Positions 49,572 to 56,912 of a stretch of DNA of 64,000 bases are shown piece after piece (position 1 is the stretch's first letter; the number at the start of each line of letters is the position of its first letter). Where the stretch lies: the IMG/VR virus record IMGVR_UViG_3300009551_000049, positions 1 through 64,000 of that record; one strand, given 5' to 3'. The notes beneath the pieces are model-generated. The model was not told where the DNA came from. It worked only from the letters and a program-made list of their open reading frames with translations, and made no database searches. This DNA comes from a virus. The translations under genes were made by a program, and so were the position numbers.

Positions 49572-49775
49572 ATGAGTAATTGCCCATATAGCGATACTCA
49601 TCCACAGTGTATGAACGGTAACAGTTGTGTATGCGGTTACCGTTTCGAGTCCGAAAAATCACCATGCTGGAAAGAGAATTTCAAAACGGGCGAGACGTTC
49701 CATATAAAAAGCGTCCGGTTTCAACTAGCCGCCATCAGCAAGCGGGGTCTTGTATTGAGGAGGGTAAGCCCATGA
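49572..49775 (+). CDS. Cys-rich small protein, 67 aa
   Basis: Six Cys are in the first 32 residues (CPYSDTHPQC, NSCVCGYR and later SPCW), fitting a small zinc-binding fold. The stop at 49773 overlaps the ATG of the exonuclease (ATGA), so it is a real coupled gene rather than a leader. No family recognised. Confidence 0.6.
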   Translation: MSNCPYSDTHPQCMNGNSCVCGYRFESEKSPCWKENFKTGETFHIKSVRFQLAAISKRGLVLRRVSP

Positions 49776-50695
49776 AGCTTCTTATTATCGACGGCAGCAA
49801 CATCGTGATGCGCGCTTCATTCGGCGGAGAAATTGGAGTCGAGCAATCCGTTAAAACCGCGACGGGCATGATTGAGCGGGCGATACGCGATTTGGAGGCA
49901 ACGCACTTCATGGTTGCGATGGATTGTCCCGGCGTGGAGACATGGCGCAAAAAACTTTTCCCGGAGTATAAGGCGCACCGGATGACCGACACCCGGCCTT
50001 GGATCGAGGGCGCGGCAAAAGAATGGTCTGGCATGGGATGGTGGGTGGAATCTGTTGGGGGATACGAGGCCGACGATGTGATTGCCACCATCAGCGCGCG
50101 GGCGCAAGGACAGTTCGAGGTTTTGATTCTGTCCAGCGACTCAGACCTGTTGCAGCTTTCAAGTCCTGATGTTTGTGTGTGCCGACCTATGAACGGTGGC
50201 GGTGTTTCGGCCATGACCGTTGAAATGGTGTGCAAAAAATATGGCATCGCATCACCCAAGCTGCTGGTGGATTTGAAGGCCATGACCGGCGAGCCGGGCG
50301 ACAACGTGCCGGGCGTGGAAGGAATCGGGCCGGTGCGCGCGGCAAAGCTGCTGGCGGACTACGGAACAATTGAAGACATCATAGTTGCTGGCACATTTGA
50401 TACATGCAAGATGTCACAAAAAGTTGCAACTCAAACTGAAACCGCCTGCATTGCCAAAAAACTAATCACGCTCGACGCATCCGCTCCGGTTGAAAACCTG
50501 CTGCTGAAATTGTTTTGCCTCGCCGAAGGATTGAAGATGGTAACCAGCCCGATGACTGATGCTGAACAGAACGAGTTTATTTATCACTATTCCGAAAGGC
50601 TCAGAAATCTTTGCGGCCAGTTAAAACCAAACCAGCAGCAAATCAGCATGGCCATCAAGGATGCTGAATCAGCGGTGGACAGAATGAGATTATGA
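49772..50695 (+). CDS. 5'-3' exonuclease / flap endonuclease, 307 aa
   Basis: The start is at MKLLIIDGSNIVMRA, with a GGAGG Shine-Dalgarno about ten bases before; a much longer frame from 49625 is a shadow. GGYEADDVIAT and LSSDSDLLQL give the acidic metal cluster, and GEPGDNVPGVEGIGPVRAA is the helix-hairpin-helix DNA-binding element with the helical arch. It resembles the PolI-type 5' nuclease. It removes flaps and RNA primers during replication. Position 3' to the methyltransferase and 5' to a glycosylase-like gene fits a repair and replication unit. Confidence 0.9.
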   Translation: MKLLIIDGSNIVMRASFGGEIGVEQSVKTATGMIERAIRDLEATHFMVAMDCPGVETWRKKLFPEYKAHRMTDTRPWIEGAAKEWSGMGWWVESVGGYEADDVIATISARAQGQFEVLILSSDSDLLQLSSPDVCVCRPMNGGGVSAMTVEMVCKKYGIASPKLLVDLKAMTGEPGDNVPGVEGIGPVRAAKLLADYGTIEDIIVAGTFDTCKMSQKVATQTETACIAKKLITLDASAPVENLLLKLFCLAEGLKMVTSPMTDAEQNEFIYHYSERLRNLCGQLKPNQQQISMAIKDAESAVDRMRL

Positions 50696-51153
50696 AAATC
50701 GTAGCCTTTATGCAAAATATGTGGTTGAAAAACCCTGATAGTTTTCACCGCAACATGGCCGGTATAAAAGACGTGGCGGAAAAGGAAAAGTACCGCCGTC
50801 GCATCATCCATTACGCGCTATTCGCTGGATGCCTAACAGGTCGCAGGTTGAAATATGCTTTTGAAGAAGATGTATGCAGACGCATTATTTGGGAGGAGTC
50901 CACACGCGAAATAGCCAGCGACCCGCGTAAAATCTTCCCCGCCCAGCCGGAGCATATCAAGGCTGTGCTTGAGATTGAAAAACCTGACGTGGTTATTACG
51001 TTCGGGAAAATCGCCAGCAATGCGCTCGCACCATTATGGAAGGGCCGTATAGTTACCTGTATCCATCCAGCGGCCCGTGATCCATTGATACTTTCAAAGC
51101 TAAAGATAGCGGCGGAAGATTTGAAAACCCGCCAGCAGTCACTTGCTCTATGA
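50692..51153 (+). CDS. Uracil-DNA-glycosylase-like protein, 153 aa
   Basis: Starts MKIVAFMQNMW with QN-type strand, then LFAGCLTGRRL, VVITFGKIASNAL near residue 100 and CIHPAARDP near 121, laid out like the strands and active loops of the UDG superfamily (a hydrophobic strand followed by Gly-Lys, and an HP/HPS-type loop). The catalytic GxDPY motif is not seen, so activity is uncertain. It could act on uracil in DNA or be a binding homologue. Coupled (ATGA) to its neighbours. Confidence 0.45.
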   Translation: MKIVAFMQNMWLKNPDSFHRNMAGIKDVAEKEKYRRRIIHYALFAGCLTGRRLKYAFEEDVCRRIIWEESTREIASDPRKIFPAQPEHIKAVLEIEKPDVVITFGKIASNALAPLWKGRIVTCIHPAARDPLILSKLKIAAEDLKTRQQSLAL

Positions 51154-51356
51154 GCCGCACAGCCTTAATCCTGAAGCCTTACGACCACGCGAAGGCCGCG
51201 CAGAACCGGAAGGGCTGGATTGCCATAGCCCAGCGCGTGATAAACGGTGATTATAATAAGGCGGACGGTACAACCGTCCACAGCCTTTCGATTGGACTTC
51301 GAGGATACAACGACGAGATTTGCCAGCGGGCACTTCAGATGCTTAAAAAATTATGA
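51150..51356 (+). CDS. Small protein, 68 aa
   Basis: ATG overlaps the previous stop and its stop overlaps the next start. The sequence is compact and basic with YDHAKAAQNRKGWIAIAQRV and a C-terminal helix. No family recognised. Confidence 0.6.
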   Translation: MSRTALILKPYDHAKAAQNRKGWIAIAQRVINGDYNKADGTTVHSLSIGLRGYNDEICQRALQMLKKL

Positions 51357-51901
51357 CCGATAGCGATTACATAAAGCAGGCGGAAAAGATTGACCCGCAG
51401 AAAGCAGCAAGGATGCAGCGGCAGTTCAACCAGCTCTGGGCATTGTCGGAAGTCACCTGTCATTGCAAAGCCACGGTTCACTTCATGTCCGCGTTCCGCT
51501 GCCTTTACTGCGGTGAATTTTTCTGCATGGCCTGTGCCGAAGTCCATTTCGGCCAGACCCAACGTGACTGGATGAAACAACGCCACCCCGATGTATTGAA
51601 GCAGCTCGACGGCGAGGCGATGTTGAGTATTACAAGCAACCGGAAAGCCGCACACTGGCATGAGTGTAGAGAACCTCAAAAAAGTTTTTTCTCAGGCGAC
51701 TCCGCACGACATCGCCGAAGGCCGCGATTCCTACCCGAGATACCGGCGCATCATGGAGCTGATGGGGGCCAAGCACGGGTTCGACCACCGCACCGCCGCC
51801 GCCGTGTTCTGCGCCCTCAGCCCAAACAACGACTACTACGGAAACCTGCGGGACGCTTCCACATTGCTGCGAGCGAAGCGAGCTTTGAAAAATTTGGATG
51901 A
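51353..51901 (+). CDS. Cys-His zinc-binding protein, reading frame probably shifted near its end
   Basis: Residues 30-60 hold CHCK, CLYCGEFFCMACAEVHFG, a treble-clef or ring-like arrangement. The frame continues to 51901, but from about residue 98 it turns Arg/Pro/His-rich and overlaps the next gene by 242 nt, unlike every other junction here. In the frame shifted by -1 the sequence reads VEYYKQPESRTLA and ends at a TGA (51661-51663) that overlaps the next ATG as usual. The natural product therefore most likely ends at 51663, through a sequence error, a real frameshift mutation or programmed slippage. Confidence 0.5.
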   Translation: MTDSDYIKQAEKIDPQKAARMQRQFNQLWALSEVTCHCKATVHFMSAFRCLYCGEFFCMACAEVHFGQTQRDWMKQRHPDVLKQLDGEAMLSITSNRKAAHWHECREPQKSFFSGDSARHRRRPRFLPEIPAHHGADGGQARVRPPHRRRRVLRPQPKQRLLRKPAGRFHIAASEASFEKFG

Positions 51902-52316
51902 TTTTCGGGTGTCCACCTACGGTAACAACAAGCGCAAGGCATGGGCCTTGGCGGGCGGTGCCGATCCGTTGGAACTTATCAAGGCACCTAAGACACGTTC
52001 CTTTTTTCTTAACGTGTGCGACCCCGCTGACCCAGTGCCCGTCACCGTGGACGGCCACATTTACAACTGCTGGAACGGCAGGCGTGTGAATCTCGTAGGC
52101 CTGCGCGGGTTGCCCGACTACGACGAGGTTGCCGAGGGTGTGCGGTGTCTGGCCCGCGAACACGGCATGGTGCCCTGCCAGATGCAGGGTGTGCTGTGGA
52201 TGACGTGGAAGCGGATGCACGGCATCCTGATTACGCCCCAGACAACATTCTGGTGTGATGATTTGATTTACGCGGATGTCGGATTTCAGAAACAAGTCGA
52301 ACTGGAGCCAGCATGA
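51660..52316 (+). CDS. Phage protein of unknown function, 218 aa
   Basis: Begins MSVENLKKVFSQATPHDIAE. Segments ALSPNNDYYGNLRDASTLLRA and VTVDGHIYNCWNGRRV look like a conserved phage family in which a helical core is followed by a D.H loop; this is faintly like the Asp of helix-hairpin-helix glycosylases, but no helix-hairpin-helix was found, so no function is given. It starts at the ATGA normally expected for the previous gene and is coupled to the next. Confidence 0.7.
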   Translation: MSVENLKKVFSQATPHDIAEGRDSYPRYRRIMELMGAKHGFDHRTAAAVFCALSPNNDYYGNLRDASTLLRAKRALKNLDDFRVSTYGNNKRKAWALAGGADPLELIKAPKTRSFFLNVCDPADPVPVTVDGHIYNCWNGRRVNLVGLRGLPDYDEVAEGVRCLAREHGMVPCQMQGVLWMTWKRMHGILITPQTTFWCDDLIYADVGFQKQVELEPA

Positions 52317-52744
52317 AAATAACCATCAATCGTCAAATGAGAATCATCTTGGAGATGATTGAAATGTACCAGCGTTCCCATACTCATCTCGTTGGTAAAT
52401 TTAAGGGGCGCATTCCGCCGGGAAAAGCTCTTGATGAAATCAATGCCCTGAAATCAGTGCTTGATACTTTAGGCATGTTCACAAACAAAAAAAATAAAAT
52501 GAAAACTAGAACTTGGCAGTTCGGCACCCGTATCAACGGCGTGGTTCAGGAGGTCATCGAAAGCAAGGACGCGCTATGCCCGCGCATGACGTTGGTGCTG
52601 GGCGATGGCGAGGGGTTTGTCATCATGGGTGTGACCCACGAAGTCATGCCGATGAAGCGACAACCAGCGACCATCGAATTTACCAAGGGCGGGCCGACCG
52701 GCGGATACTGGCGCATCGTCAAACCGGAGGAAAAACCGGCATGA
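52313..52744 (+). CDS. Hypothetical protein, 143 aa
   Basis: Residues 1-55 are helical (MRIILEMIEMYQRSHTH, DEINALKSVLDTLGM) with a KKNK linker; residues 66-143 read as a beta domain (WQFGTRINGVVQEVIE, MTLVLGDGEGFVIMG). It could be two genes in one frame, since a second ATG sits at residue 63. Both ends are coupled by ATGA. Unrecognised. Confidence 0.62.
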   Translation: MKITINRQMRIILEMIEMYQRSHTHLVGKFKGRIPPGKALDEINALKSVLDTLGMFTNKKNKMKTRTWQFGTRINGVVQEVIESKDALCPRMTLVLGDGEGFVIMGVTHEVMPMKRQPATIEFTKGGPTGGYWRIVKPEEKPA

Positions 52745-53304
52745 AGCGCAAGATTTTTGAAATCCGGCTGCGTTACCGGCCCATACCGCTGGCACCTGTG
52801 ACGGAGCGCATCTGTCTTTACGAGCGCGCGCTGGCGTTCAAGACCCAGAAGGAATTGGGCGATTACCACACAAAGAACTGCCCGTCCTGCGCCATCTACC
52901 GCAAGTGGCTGTGTCCGGTGTGCAACGGTTATCATTTTCTGGCCAAGGAGATGCCCGGCTCGGGCGGATCATCGGGCAACCAGCGGGAGAACACCATGCA
53001 CCTTCCGCGCGCGGAATGGGAGGGACGCATCAAGCCCGAGCTGCCGGACACCACGCTGTATGTCCTGCGCTTCACGGTTGAAGACCAGCAGAAGTTTCCC
53101 TACCCGCTGGCCGAGATTGTCCGTCGGCTGCGCGAGGACGGCGCGCCCGTGGAACTGGATACCGAGCAACTGACTTACAACCGGCGGCACGGCGGCACGG
53201 GAGATAGCGGGCGGTTTGCGCTCTGCAATCTCCATCAGAGGCGGGATGAGAACGGCGACATACTTTACGGCTGGCACATCACAACAAACACCAAATCAAA
53301 ATAA
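52741..53304 (+). CDS. Zinc-binding phage protein, 187 aa
   Basis: ATG 52741 overlaps the previous stop; a longer frame from 52513 is Arg-rich and rejected. CPSCAIYRKWLCPVCNGYH near residue 43 is a two-pair zinc ribbon. The C-terminal half (LPDTTLYVLRFTVEDQQKFP, ALCNLHQRRDENGDILYG) is alpha/beta. No family recognised. Confidence 0.65.
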   Translation: MKRKIFEIRLRYRPIPLAPVTERICLYERALAFKTQKELGDYHTKNCPSCAIYRKWLCPVCNGYHFLAKEMPGSGGSSGNQRENTMHLPRAEWEGRIKPELPDTTLYVLRFTVEDQQKFPYPLAEIVRRLREDGAPVELDTEQLTYNRRHGGTGDSGRFALCNLHQRRDENGDILYGWHITTNTKSK

Positions 53305-53305
53305 T

Positions 53306-53392
53306 ATGATTCACTCACCTATATTTTGGATGGTATTGATTTTCATTTCTGGAGTCTGGCTTGGGAGATTCTTGCAACGGAGGGGGCTATGA
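53306..53392 (+). CDS. Membrane micro-protein, 28 aa
   Basis: An ATG two bases after the previous stop opens a frame whose product is a single hydrophobic segment (PIFWMVLIFISGVWLG) ending RFLQRRGL, a positive tail. Its stop overlaps the ATG of the next gene (ATGA). Too small for standard calling but coupled exactly as the annotated genes are. Confidence 0.5.
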   Translation: MIHSPIFWMVLIFISGVWLGRFLQRRGL

Positions 53393-53649
53393 ACCGCATC
53401 AAATTCATCTTCGCTTGGTATGACCTTTGGGTTGGGGTTTACTATGACCGGAAGGCGTACAAACTTTATATCCTTCCGTTGCCCATGCTTGGCGTGGTCA
53501 TCGACTGCCTTGGTTATTATGCCATCCGTTCACCGTATGTTGCCGATGGGCCTGTCGGATATTGCACTTCTATTGGCGTAAATGGTGGCGATGTTGACCG
53601 TCATTGCACCCTGACAAAAATCAGCAAGCGTGAATTTTTGAAACATTAA
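53389..53649 (+). CDS. Hypothetical protein, 86 aa
   Basis: ATG 53389 overlaps the micro-protein stop; a longer frame from 53326 is the shadow of that gene. Residues 1-50 are hydrophobic and aromatic (FIFAWYDLWVGVYYDRKAYK, YILPLPMLGVVIDCLGYY) and may include one membrane helix. A Cys/His-containing end follows. Unrecognised. Confidence 0.6.
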   Translation: MNRIKFIFAWYDLWVGVYYDRKAYKLYILPLPMLGVVIDCLGYYAIRSPYVADGPVGYCTSIGVNGGDVDRHCTLTKISKREFLKH

Positions 53650-53650
53650 A

Positions 53651-53920
53651 ATGATAACAGCCGACGAAATCAAAAACGGAACAGTCTGGCGCGCGGCGGA
53701 ACCGATGTGCTGGACTGTGGTGGTTCAATGGGTGGACAGAAACGGCTGGCTGGTTCTGGGCGAGCCGGATCAGTCGGCGCACGGCGGTACGTGCATGATG
53801 CCGCATGTCCGTGACGGGCTTGTGCTGCGGACACAGCAACAGGTGGCCGACCTGTTAAACCGATGGCAGGCGACCAGACTGCCGTGCATGATGGTCATCA
53901 TTCCAATACCAAAAATCTGA
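53651..53920 (+). CDS. Hypothetical protein, 89 aa
   Basis: A compact beta-rich sequence starting MITADEIKNGTVWRAAEPM, with WLVLGEPDQSAHGG and a C-terminal helix VADLLNRWQATRLP. It begins one base after the previous stop. The opening resembles small phage proteins that fold as SH3-like barrels, but no claim is made. Confidence 0.6.
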   Translation: MITADEIKNGTVWRAAEPMCWTVVVQWVDRNGWLVLGEPDQSAHGGTCMMPHVRDGLVLRTQQQVADLLNRWQATRLPCMMVIIPIPKI

Positions 53921-54207
53921 TGAACGCTCGCCGTAAATTAAAACTCAGGACAAGACAGGCATGGCGACGGGCCTTGGCCGTCCGCAATGCCAACCACGGC
54001 CCCGCCGTAATAACGCCGTGCCAGCGGTGTCAACGTCCATTCATGCCGGAGTGGAATGACCGGCTGGGATTTTTCTCGCGTTGCTGCAAGACATGCTCGG
54101 TACGAAACTTTTTTGATGGTCTGGAATTGCCCACGCCGCCAGAGCTGCTTGACCGGCATACCGTGCATCCGACCCTGACCGATGAAGAATGGCGTAGAAA
54201 ACTTTAA
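53920..54207 (+). CDS. Zinc-finger protein, 95 aa
   Basis: ATG 53920 is chosen because it overlaps the previous stop; upstream in-frame sequence is a shadow. The first 25 residues are very basic (NARRKLKLRTRQAWRR). CQRCQRPFMPEWNDRLGFF then CCKTC gives two zinc pairs. Such proteins often bind RNA or DNA. No family recognised. Confidence 0.6.
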   Translation: MNARRKLKLRTRQAWRRALAVRNANHGPAVITPCQRCQRPFMPEWNDRLGFFSRCCKTCSVRNFFDGLELPTPPELLDRHTVHPTLTDEEWRRKL

Positions 54208-54216
54208 CCATAATTT

Positions 54217-54456
54217 ATGACTTCTGACAACGAATCCGAGGAATCGAAGCGCATACAAGACGCGGTGAAAGTCCTGAGCGAGCACTTCGATTCGGTGATG
54301 ATTTTTGCCACCCAGAGCACGGACACTAGCAACGGCACCCGCCACTGGATACACGGTGCCGGTAATTTCTTCACGCGCTACGGTCTGGTCAAAAACTGGG
54401 TCATCGGCGAGGAGGAAAAAACGAGGCAGGACATCCGTGACCAGCGAGGCGGGTAG
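54217..54456 (+). CDS. Hypothetical protein, 79 aa
   Basis: Residues 12-70 form a compact alpha/beta unit (IQDAVKVLSEHFDSVMIFA, TRHWIHGAGNFFTRYG), as seen in small accessory phage proteins with the HFDSVMIF pattern. The C-terminus is charged (EEEKTRQDIRDQRGG). It is the last rightward gene before a leftward block. Unrecognised. Confidence 0.62.
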   Translation: MTSDNESEESKRIQDAVKVLSEHFDSVMIFATQSTDTSNGTRHWIHGAGNFFTRYGLVKNWVIGEEEKTRQDIRDQRGG

Positions 54457-54459
54457 CAG

Positions 54460-54546
54460 TTATATAAAAAGTGAGATGACCGACAGCGCGAAGCCGATGA
54501 CGAAAAACGCCGTCAGTCCGATCCATTTTAAAAGCTGCCAGTCCAT
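54460..54546 (-). CDS. Membrane micro-protein, 28 aa
   Basis: The last gene of the leftward block: MDWQLLKWIGLT then FFVIGFALSVISLFI gives one membrane helix. ATG 54546 follows the preceding gene's stop by one base. A longer frame to 54645 is Ser/Arg-rich shadow. Third of three such micro-proteins in the window. Confidence 0.5.
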   Translation of the reverse strand: MDWQLLKWIGLTAFFVIGFALSVISLFI

Positions 54547-54547
54547 A

Positions 54548-55018
54548 TCAGTAGATGGCATCAGCCTCATGCAGCATGGCAAAGACCTTGCCGATGTCCT
54601 CGCCGGGCCGCGTGTTGAGTTCGTTGTGGACTTTCTGGCCTTCATCCTGCCAGCGGTAATGCTGGTGACCCCCGGCGTCCGGGCACTTCAGCTCGACGTA
54701 TTGCATCGCCCAGTTGCCGTCATTGTGGAAATTGAACGACTGCCAGTTAACGGATGGTGAACACGCAATCCAGCCATGTCGGGGTTGACCCCTTACGAAC
54801 ACCCAGACGGGTTCACACCAGACCTCCTCGATCATCTGCTTGGTGACACCGGGCGACAGCGGGGCATTCGTGTCCCGCATCATCAGGTAGAATGGCTGGC
54901 GGGTGCCATCATGTCGGATGGCCGTGAGATACACCTTGTAAACCGGAACGCCCAGCTTGGGCTGGTGGAAAGTCGCCAACTGGATGACGGCGATGCCGCC
55001 GATGACATCTTTGCTCAT
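54548..55018 (-). CDS. Hypothetical protein, 156 aa
   Basis: Unrecognised. It has a balanced composition with beta strands (GVPVYKVYLTAIRHDGTRQP, VWVFVRGQPRHGWIAC), a NWAMQYVELKCPDAGGHQH stretch containing Cys/His, and a helical end (EDIGKVFAMLHEADA). It may be a small accessory enzyme or binding protein. Coupled by an ATGA overlap to the previous gene. Confidence 0.6.
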   Translation of the reverse strand: MSKDVIGGIAVIQLATFHQPKLGVPVYKVYLTAIRHDGTRQPFYLMMRDTNAPLSPGVTKQMIEEVWCEPVWVFVRGQPRHGWIACSPSVNWQSFNFHNDGNWAMQYVELKCPDAGGHQHYRWQDEGQKVHNELNTRPGEDIGKVFAMLHEADAIY

Positions 55019-55200
55019 TGGATAGACCTTCTGATTTGCCGCATGTATTTACGGCGACGTTTTCGGGTCAGGCTAAAGCTGTGAACGAAGCATTTTATTG
55101 CGTTAGCAACCATTGGTTCGGTGTGAATTTCAATCACTTCACGCCTTGGCATCTTTCGCACCAAGTCAAAAATGGAATAAAGATTTAATGCTTCGCTCAT
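55015..55200 (-). CDS. Small basic protein, 61 aa
   Basis: Residues 1-30 form a helix-strand (LNLYSIFDLVRKMPRREVIE) and the last 20 are strongly basic (SLTRKRRRKYMRQIRRS), suggesting nucleic acid or membrane contact. ATGA overlaps at both ends. No family recognised. Confidence 0.55.
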   Translation of the reverse strand: MSEALNLYSIFDLVRKMPRREVIEIHTEPMVANAIKCFVHSFSLTRKRRRKYMRQIRRSIQ

Positions 55201-55400
55201 GGTTTTTTAATATGCCGTCGAATTTGGCCAGTCGCCCGGTTATCCCGCCAAGCACGCATGACGAGCGTACCGCCCTTGACAGTGAAGTTGAGCCGGTGAA
55301 CCAGCCCGCAGTCACAGCAGGCCATCTTGTAATCCTCCCGCCGCCATTTCACCAGCACACGCTGGCCGGGCTGAACCTGTGGGTACGAGACTTTGGCCAT
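55197..55400 (-). CDS. Small phage protein with CxC, 67 aa
   Basis: MAKVSYPQVQPGQRVLVKWR begins a beta-type fold, and ACCDCGLVHRLNF supplies three Cys and a His, a pattern common in small tailed-phage proteins. The end is basic (RATGQIRRHIKKP). Probably nucleic acid related, but unassigned. Coupled to its neighbour. Confidence 0.62.
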   Translation of the reverse strand: MAKVSYPQVQPGQRVLVKWRREDYKMACCDCGLVHRLNFTVKGGTLVMRAWRDNRATGQIRRHIKKP

Positions 55401-55401
55401 A

Positions 55402-55650
55402 TCATTTCACCCACAGAAATTGGTTGCCACAGTTCGGGCATTTGACATGCCGGGTGGCCATACCCGGCTGGGTGTCGCGGTCAACGAGTTCCTGCGTTTC
55501 GCCCTCCGCACACTCGACCTTGCATTTGCATTCCTGACAGGTGCCCTGTAATTTTTTAACCTTCCGGCCCTGCTTCAGAATCTTCATACCTCGAGCCTGC
55601 CACCGACTGCCGGGCGTGTCACCCTCATTTTTTATTTTTCGACCCTTCAT
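55402..55650 (-). CDS. Zinc-ribbon protein, 82 aa
   Basis: CQECKCKVEC near residue 38 and CPNCGNQFLW near 71 supply two metal-binding pairs, the second being a knuckle typical of zinc ribbons. The N-terminal 35 residues are very basic. Such ribbons occur in transcription or host-interaction factors. One base separates it from the next gene. Function unassigned. Confidence 0.65.
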   Translation of the reverse strand: MKGRKIKNEGDTPGSRWQARGMKILKQGRKVKKLQGTCQECKCKVECAEGETQELVDRDTQPGMATRHVKCPNCGNQFLWVK

Positions 55651-55651
55651 T

Positions 55652-56185
55652 TTACTTCACAGAAGGCTTGGGCTTTAAATCGGGGCCGGGCTTGCGCCAT
55701 CCAATCGCCCGCCCAACCTTCATCTTTGGCGTGGCCAGCGCGCGCTCCTCAGTCCAGCCAAGGTAATAAACCCGGTTCACGACCACGCGGTAAGAAAGTC
55801 CAGCGCGAATCGCCCGCTGCCGAAGGCTGTCGGGATCACGCACCTGACCCTTGGTAGAACGCCGGTTGGACTGCTGTTCTGACATGGTAGCCCACCGGCA
55901 ATTGTCCGGCTCGTAATTGCCATCGTTATTCTTGCGCTCAATACTATTCTGAGTGCCCTGAGGTTGCCCCATGTCATCCACAAAGTTATCGAATCCAGCG
56001 CGCCCCCGCCAACGGTCGCAAATCGTAATGCCACGCCCGCCGTAAAATTTATAGCCTTGGCTTTTGGGATTGTAGCATCGCTGGTGCATACCCATCCATT
56101 TTACGTACATCACCGTCTTCTTTCCATTTATGGACGTTGGATGCTTGCCAGACTTCCAGCCAACTGGTCTTCCACGTTTTGACAT
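55652..56185 (-). CDS. HNH endonuclease, 177 aa
   Basis: First gene of the leftward block. YVKWMGMHQRCYNPKSQGYK, FYGGRGITICDRWRG, SIERKNNDGNYEPDNCRW and SNRRST are the successive blocks of a widespread phage HNH family; the second (GGRGI..C) and the DG..N..N..CRW run are diagnostic. The C-terminal 60 residues are an extra DNA-recognition region. Probably a homing element. Its 5' side is the long gene-free region. Confidence 0.86.
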   Translation of the reverse strand: MSKRGRPVGWKSGKHPTSINGKKTVMYVKWMGMHQRCYNPKSQGYKFYGGRGITICDRWRGRAGFDNFVDDMGQPQGTQNSIERKNNDGNYEPDNCRWATMSEQQSNRRSTKGQVRDPDSLRQRAIRAGLSYRVVVNRVYYLGWTEERALATPKMKVGRAIGWRKPGPDLKPKPSVK

Positions 56186-56842
56186 TGATTAAAGATAACA
56201 TTGCAGCAACCTTTAAATCAACATAAAAATATAACAATCATCATAACTGTAATTCCTAGGATTCGATTTGCCGCATTTTGTTTCCGGGTGTCACTGACGG
56301 TTCAATAGGTAACTGAACGCACAGGCTGACTAAGGCAGCGCGCAGGGCTATGCCCTGTAGTCGAAGTCTTATATGTGGGTGAATAGTGCCGAGGATTGAG
56401 AAGGCTCCTATCATCGTAAGAACCGACGACCACCCGTACCCCCAAAACCCTCCCCACCCCTTTAAGGTTTATCAAATTGATTATTGTTTTACAATGTCCA
56501 TTATGATTAGACCACACCACAAGCGACAACAAACCGAAGCCCAACAACTTACTACAAATCGGACATGAATTGCCTCGGTTATCTTCAGCGATCCATCAAA
56601 GCGGGCACCACAAGCGAGGCCAAAACACCACCTGTTGTGGTGTCGAAGTCGAGAACGAAGGCCAGCCCCGACGGCGGCGGCGCACGGCCAACTGTCAACG
56701 GCTGGAGGCCAGCGGAGATTGAGAACTGAAGTCCGGCAAGCATCGCTTACCACTGCTTACCAGTACTGACTACGCTCCTTGTCGGCATTTGGGACGCGAC
56801 ATTTTGAAACGCGAATCACACTGTATGCTTCTGCTTCTGCTT
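56186..56842. other. Gene-free divergent region with repeats
   Basis: No plausible gene in either direction. It contains a 6-bp hairpin CAGGGC-tat-GCCCTG at 56343-56357, a C-rich run at about 56441-56460, a perfect inverted repeat ACACCACctgttGTGGTGT at 56625-56643, the 12-bp direct repeat CACCACAAGCGA at 56515 and 56606, GTCGAAGTC at 56359 and 56642, and GCTTACCA twice around 56750. This is the kind of density seen in phage control or origin regions. Confidence 0.5.
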
Positions 56843-56892
56843 GCGTGACGCTACGGCTTGTCACGCGTAGCGTCACGCTTGACACGCGTGAC
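56843..56892. promoter_or_regulatory. Operator-like cluster of GCGTGAC sites
   Basis: GCGTGACGCTAC at 56843-56854 and GTAGCGTCACGC at 56867-56878 are a perfect 12-bp inverted repeat. Inside and after it GTCACGC, GTCACGC and GCGTGAC give four half-sites, the last within the spacer of the promoter at 56879. Binding of a dimeric repressor here would block transcription of the next gene. Confidence 0.6.
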
Positions 56893-56906
56893 TGGTCGGG
56901 TATGAT
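56879..56906 (+). promoter_or_regulatory. Sigma70-type promoter, probably leaderless
   Basis: TTGACA at 56879-56884, 16 bp spacer, TATGAT at 56901-56906: a near-consensus promoter. The ATG of the next gene begins at 56913, seven bases past the -10, the usual place of the transcript start, so the mRNA likely begins at the start codon. Confidence 0.7.
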
Positions 56907-56912
56907 TCGTTT

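Noticed and set aside
52513-52741. N-terminal extension of the 187-aa zinc protein
   Set aside because: The extra residues are Arg/Gly/His-rich shadow of the previous gene, and an ATGA overlap at 52741 gives the usual start.
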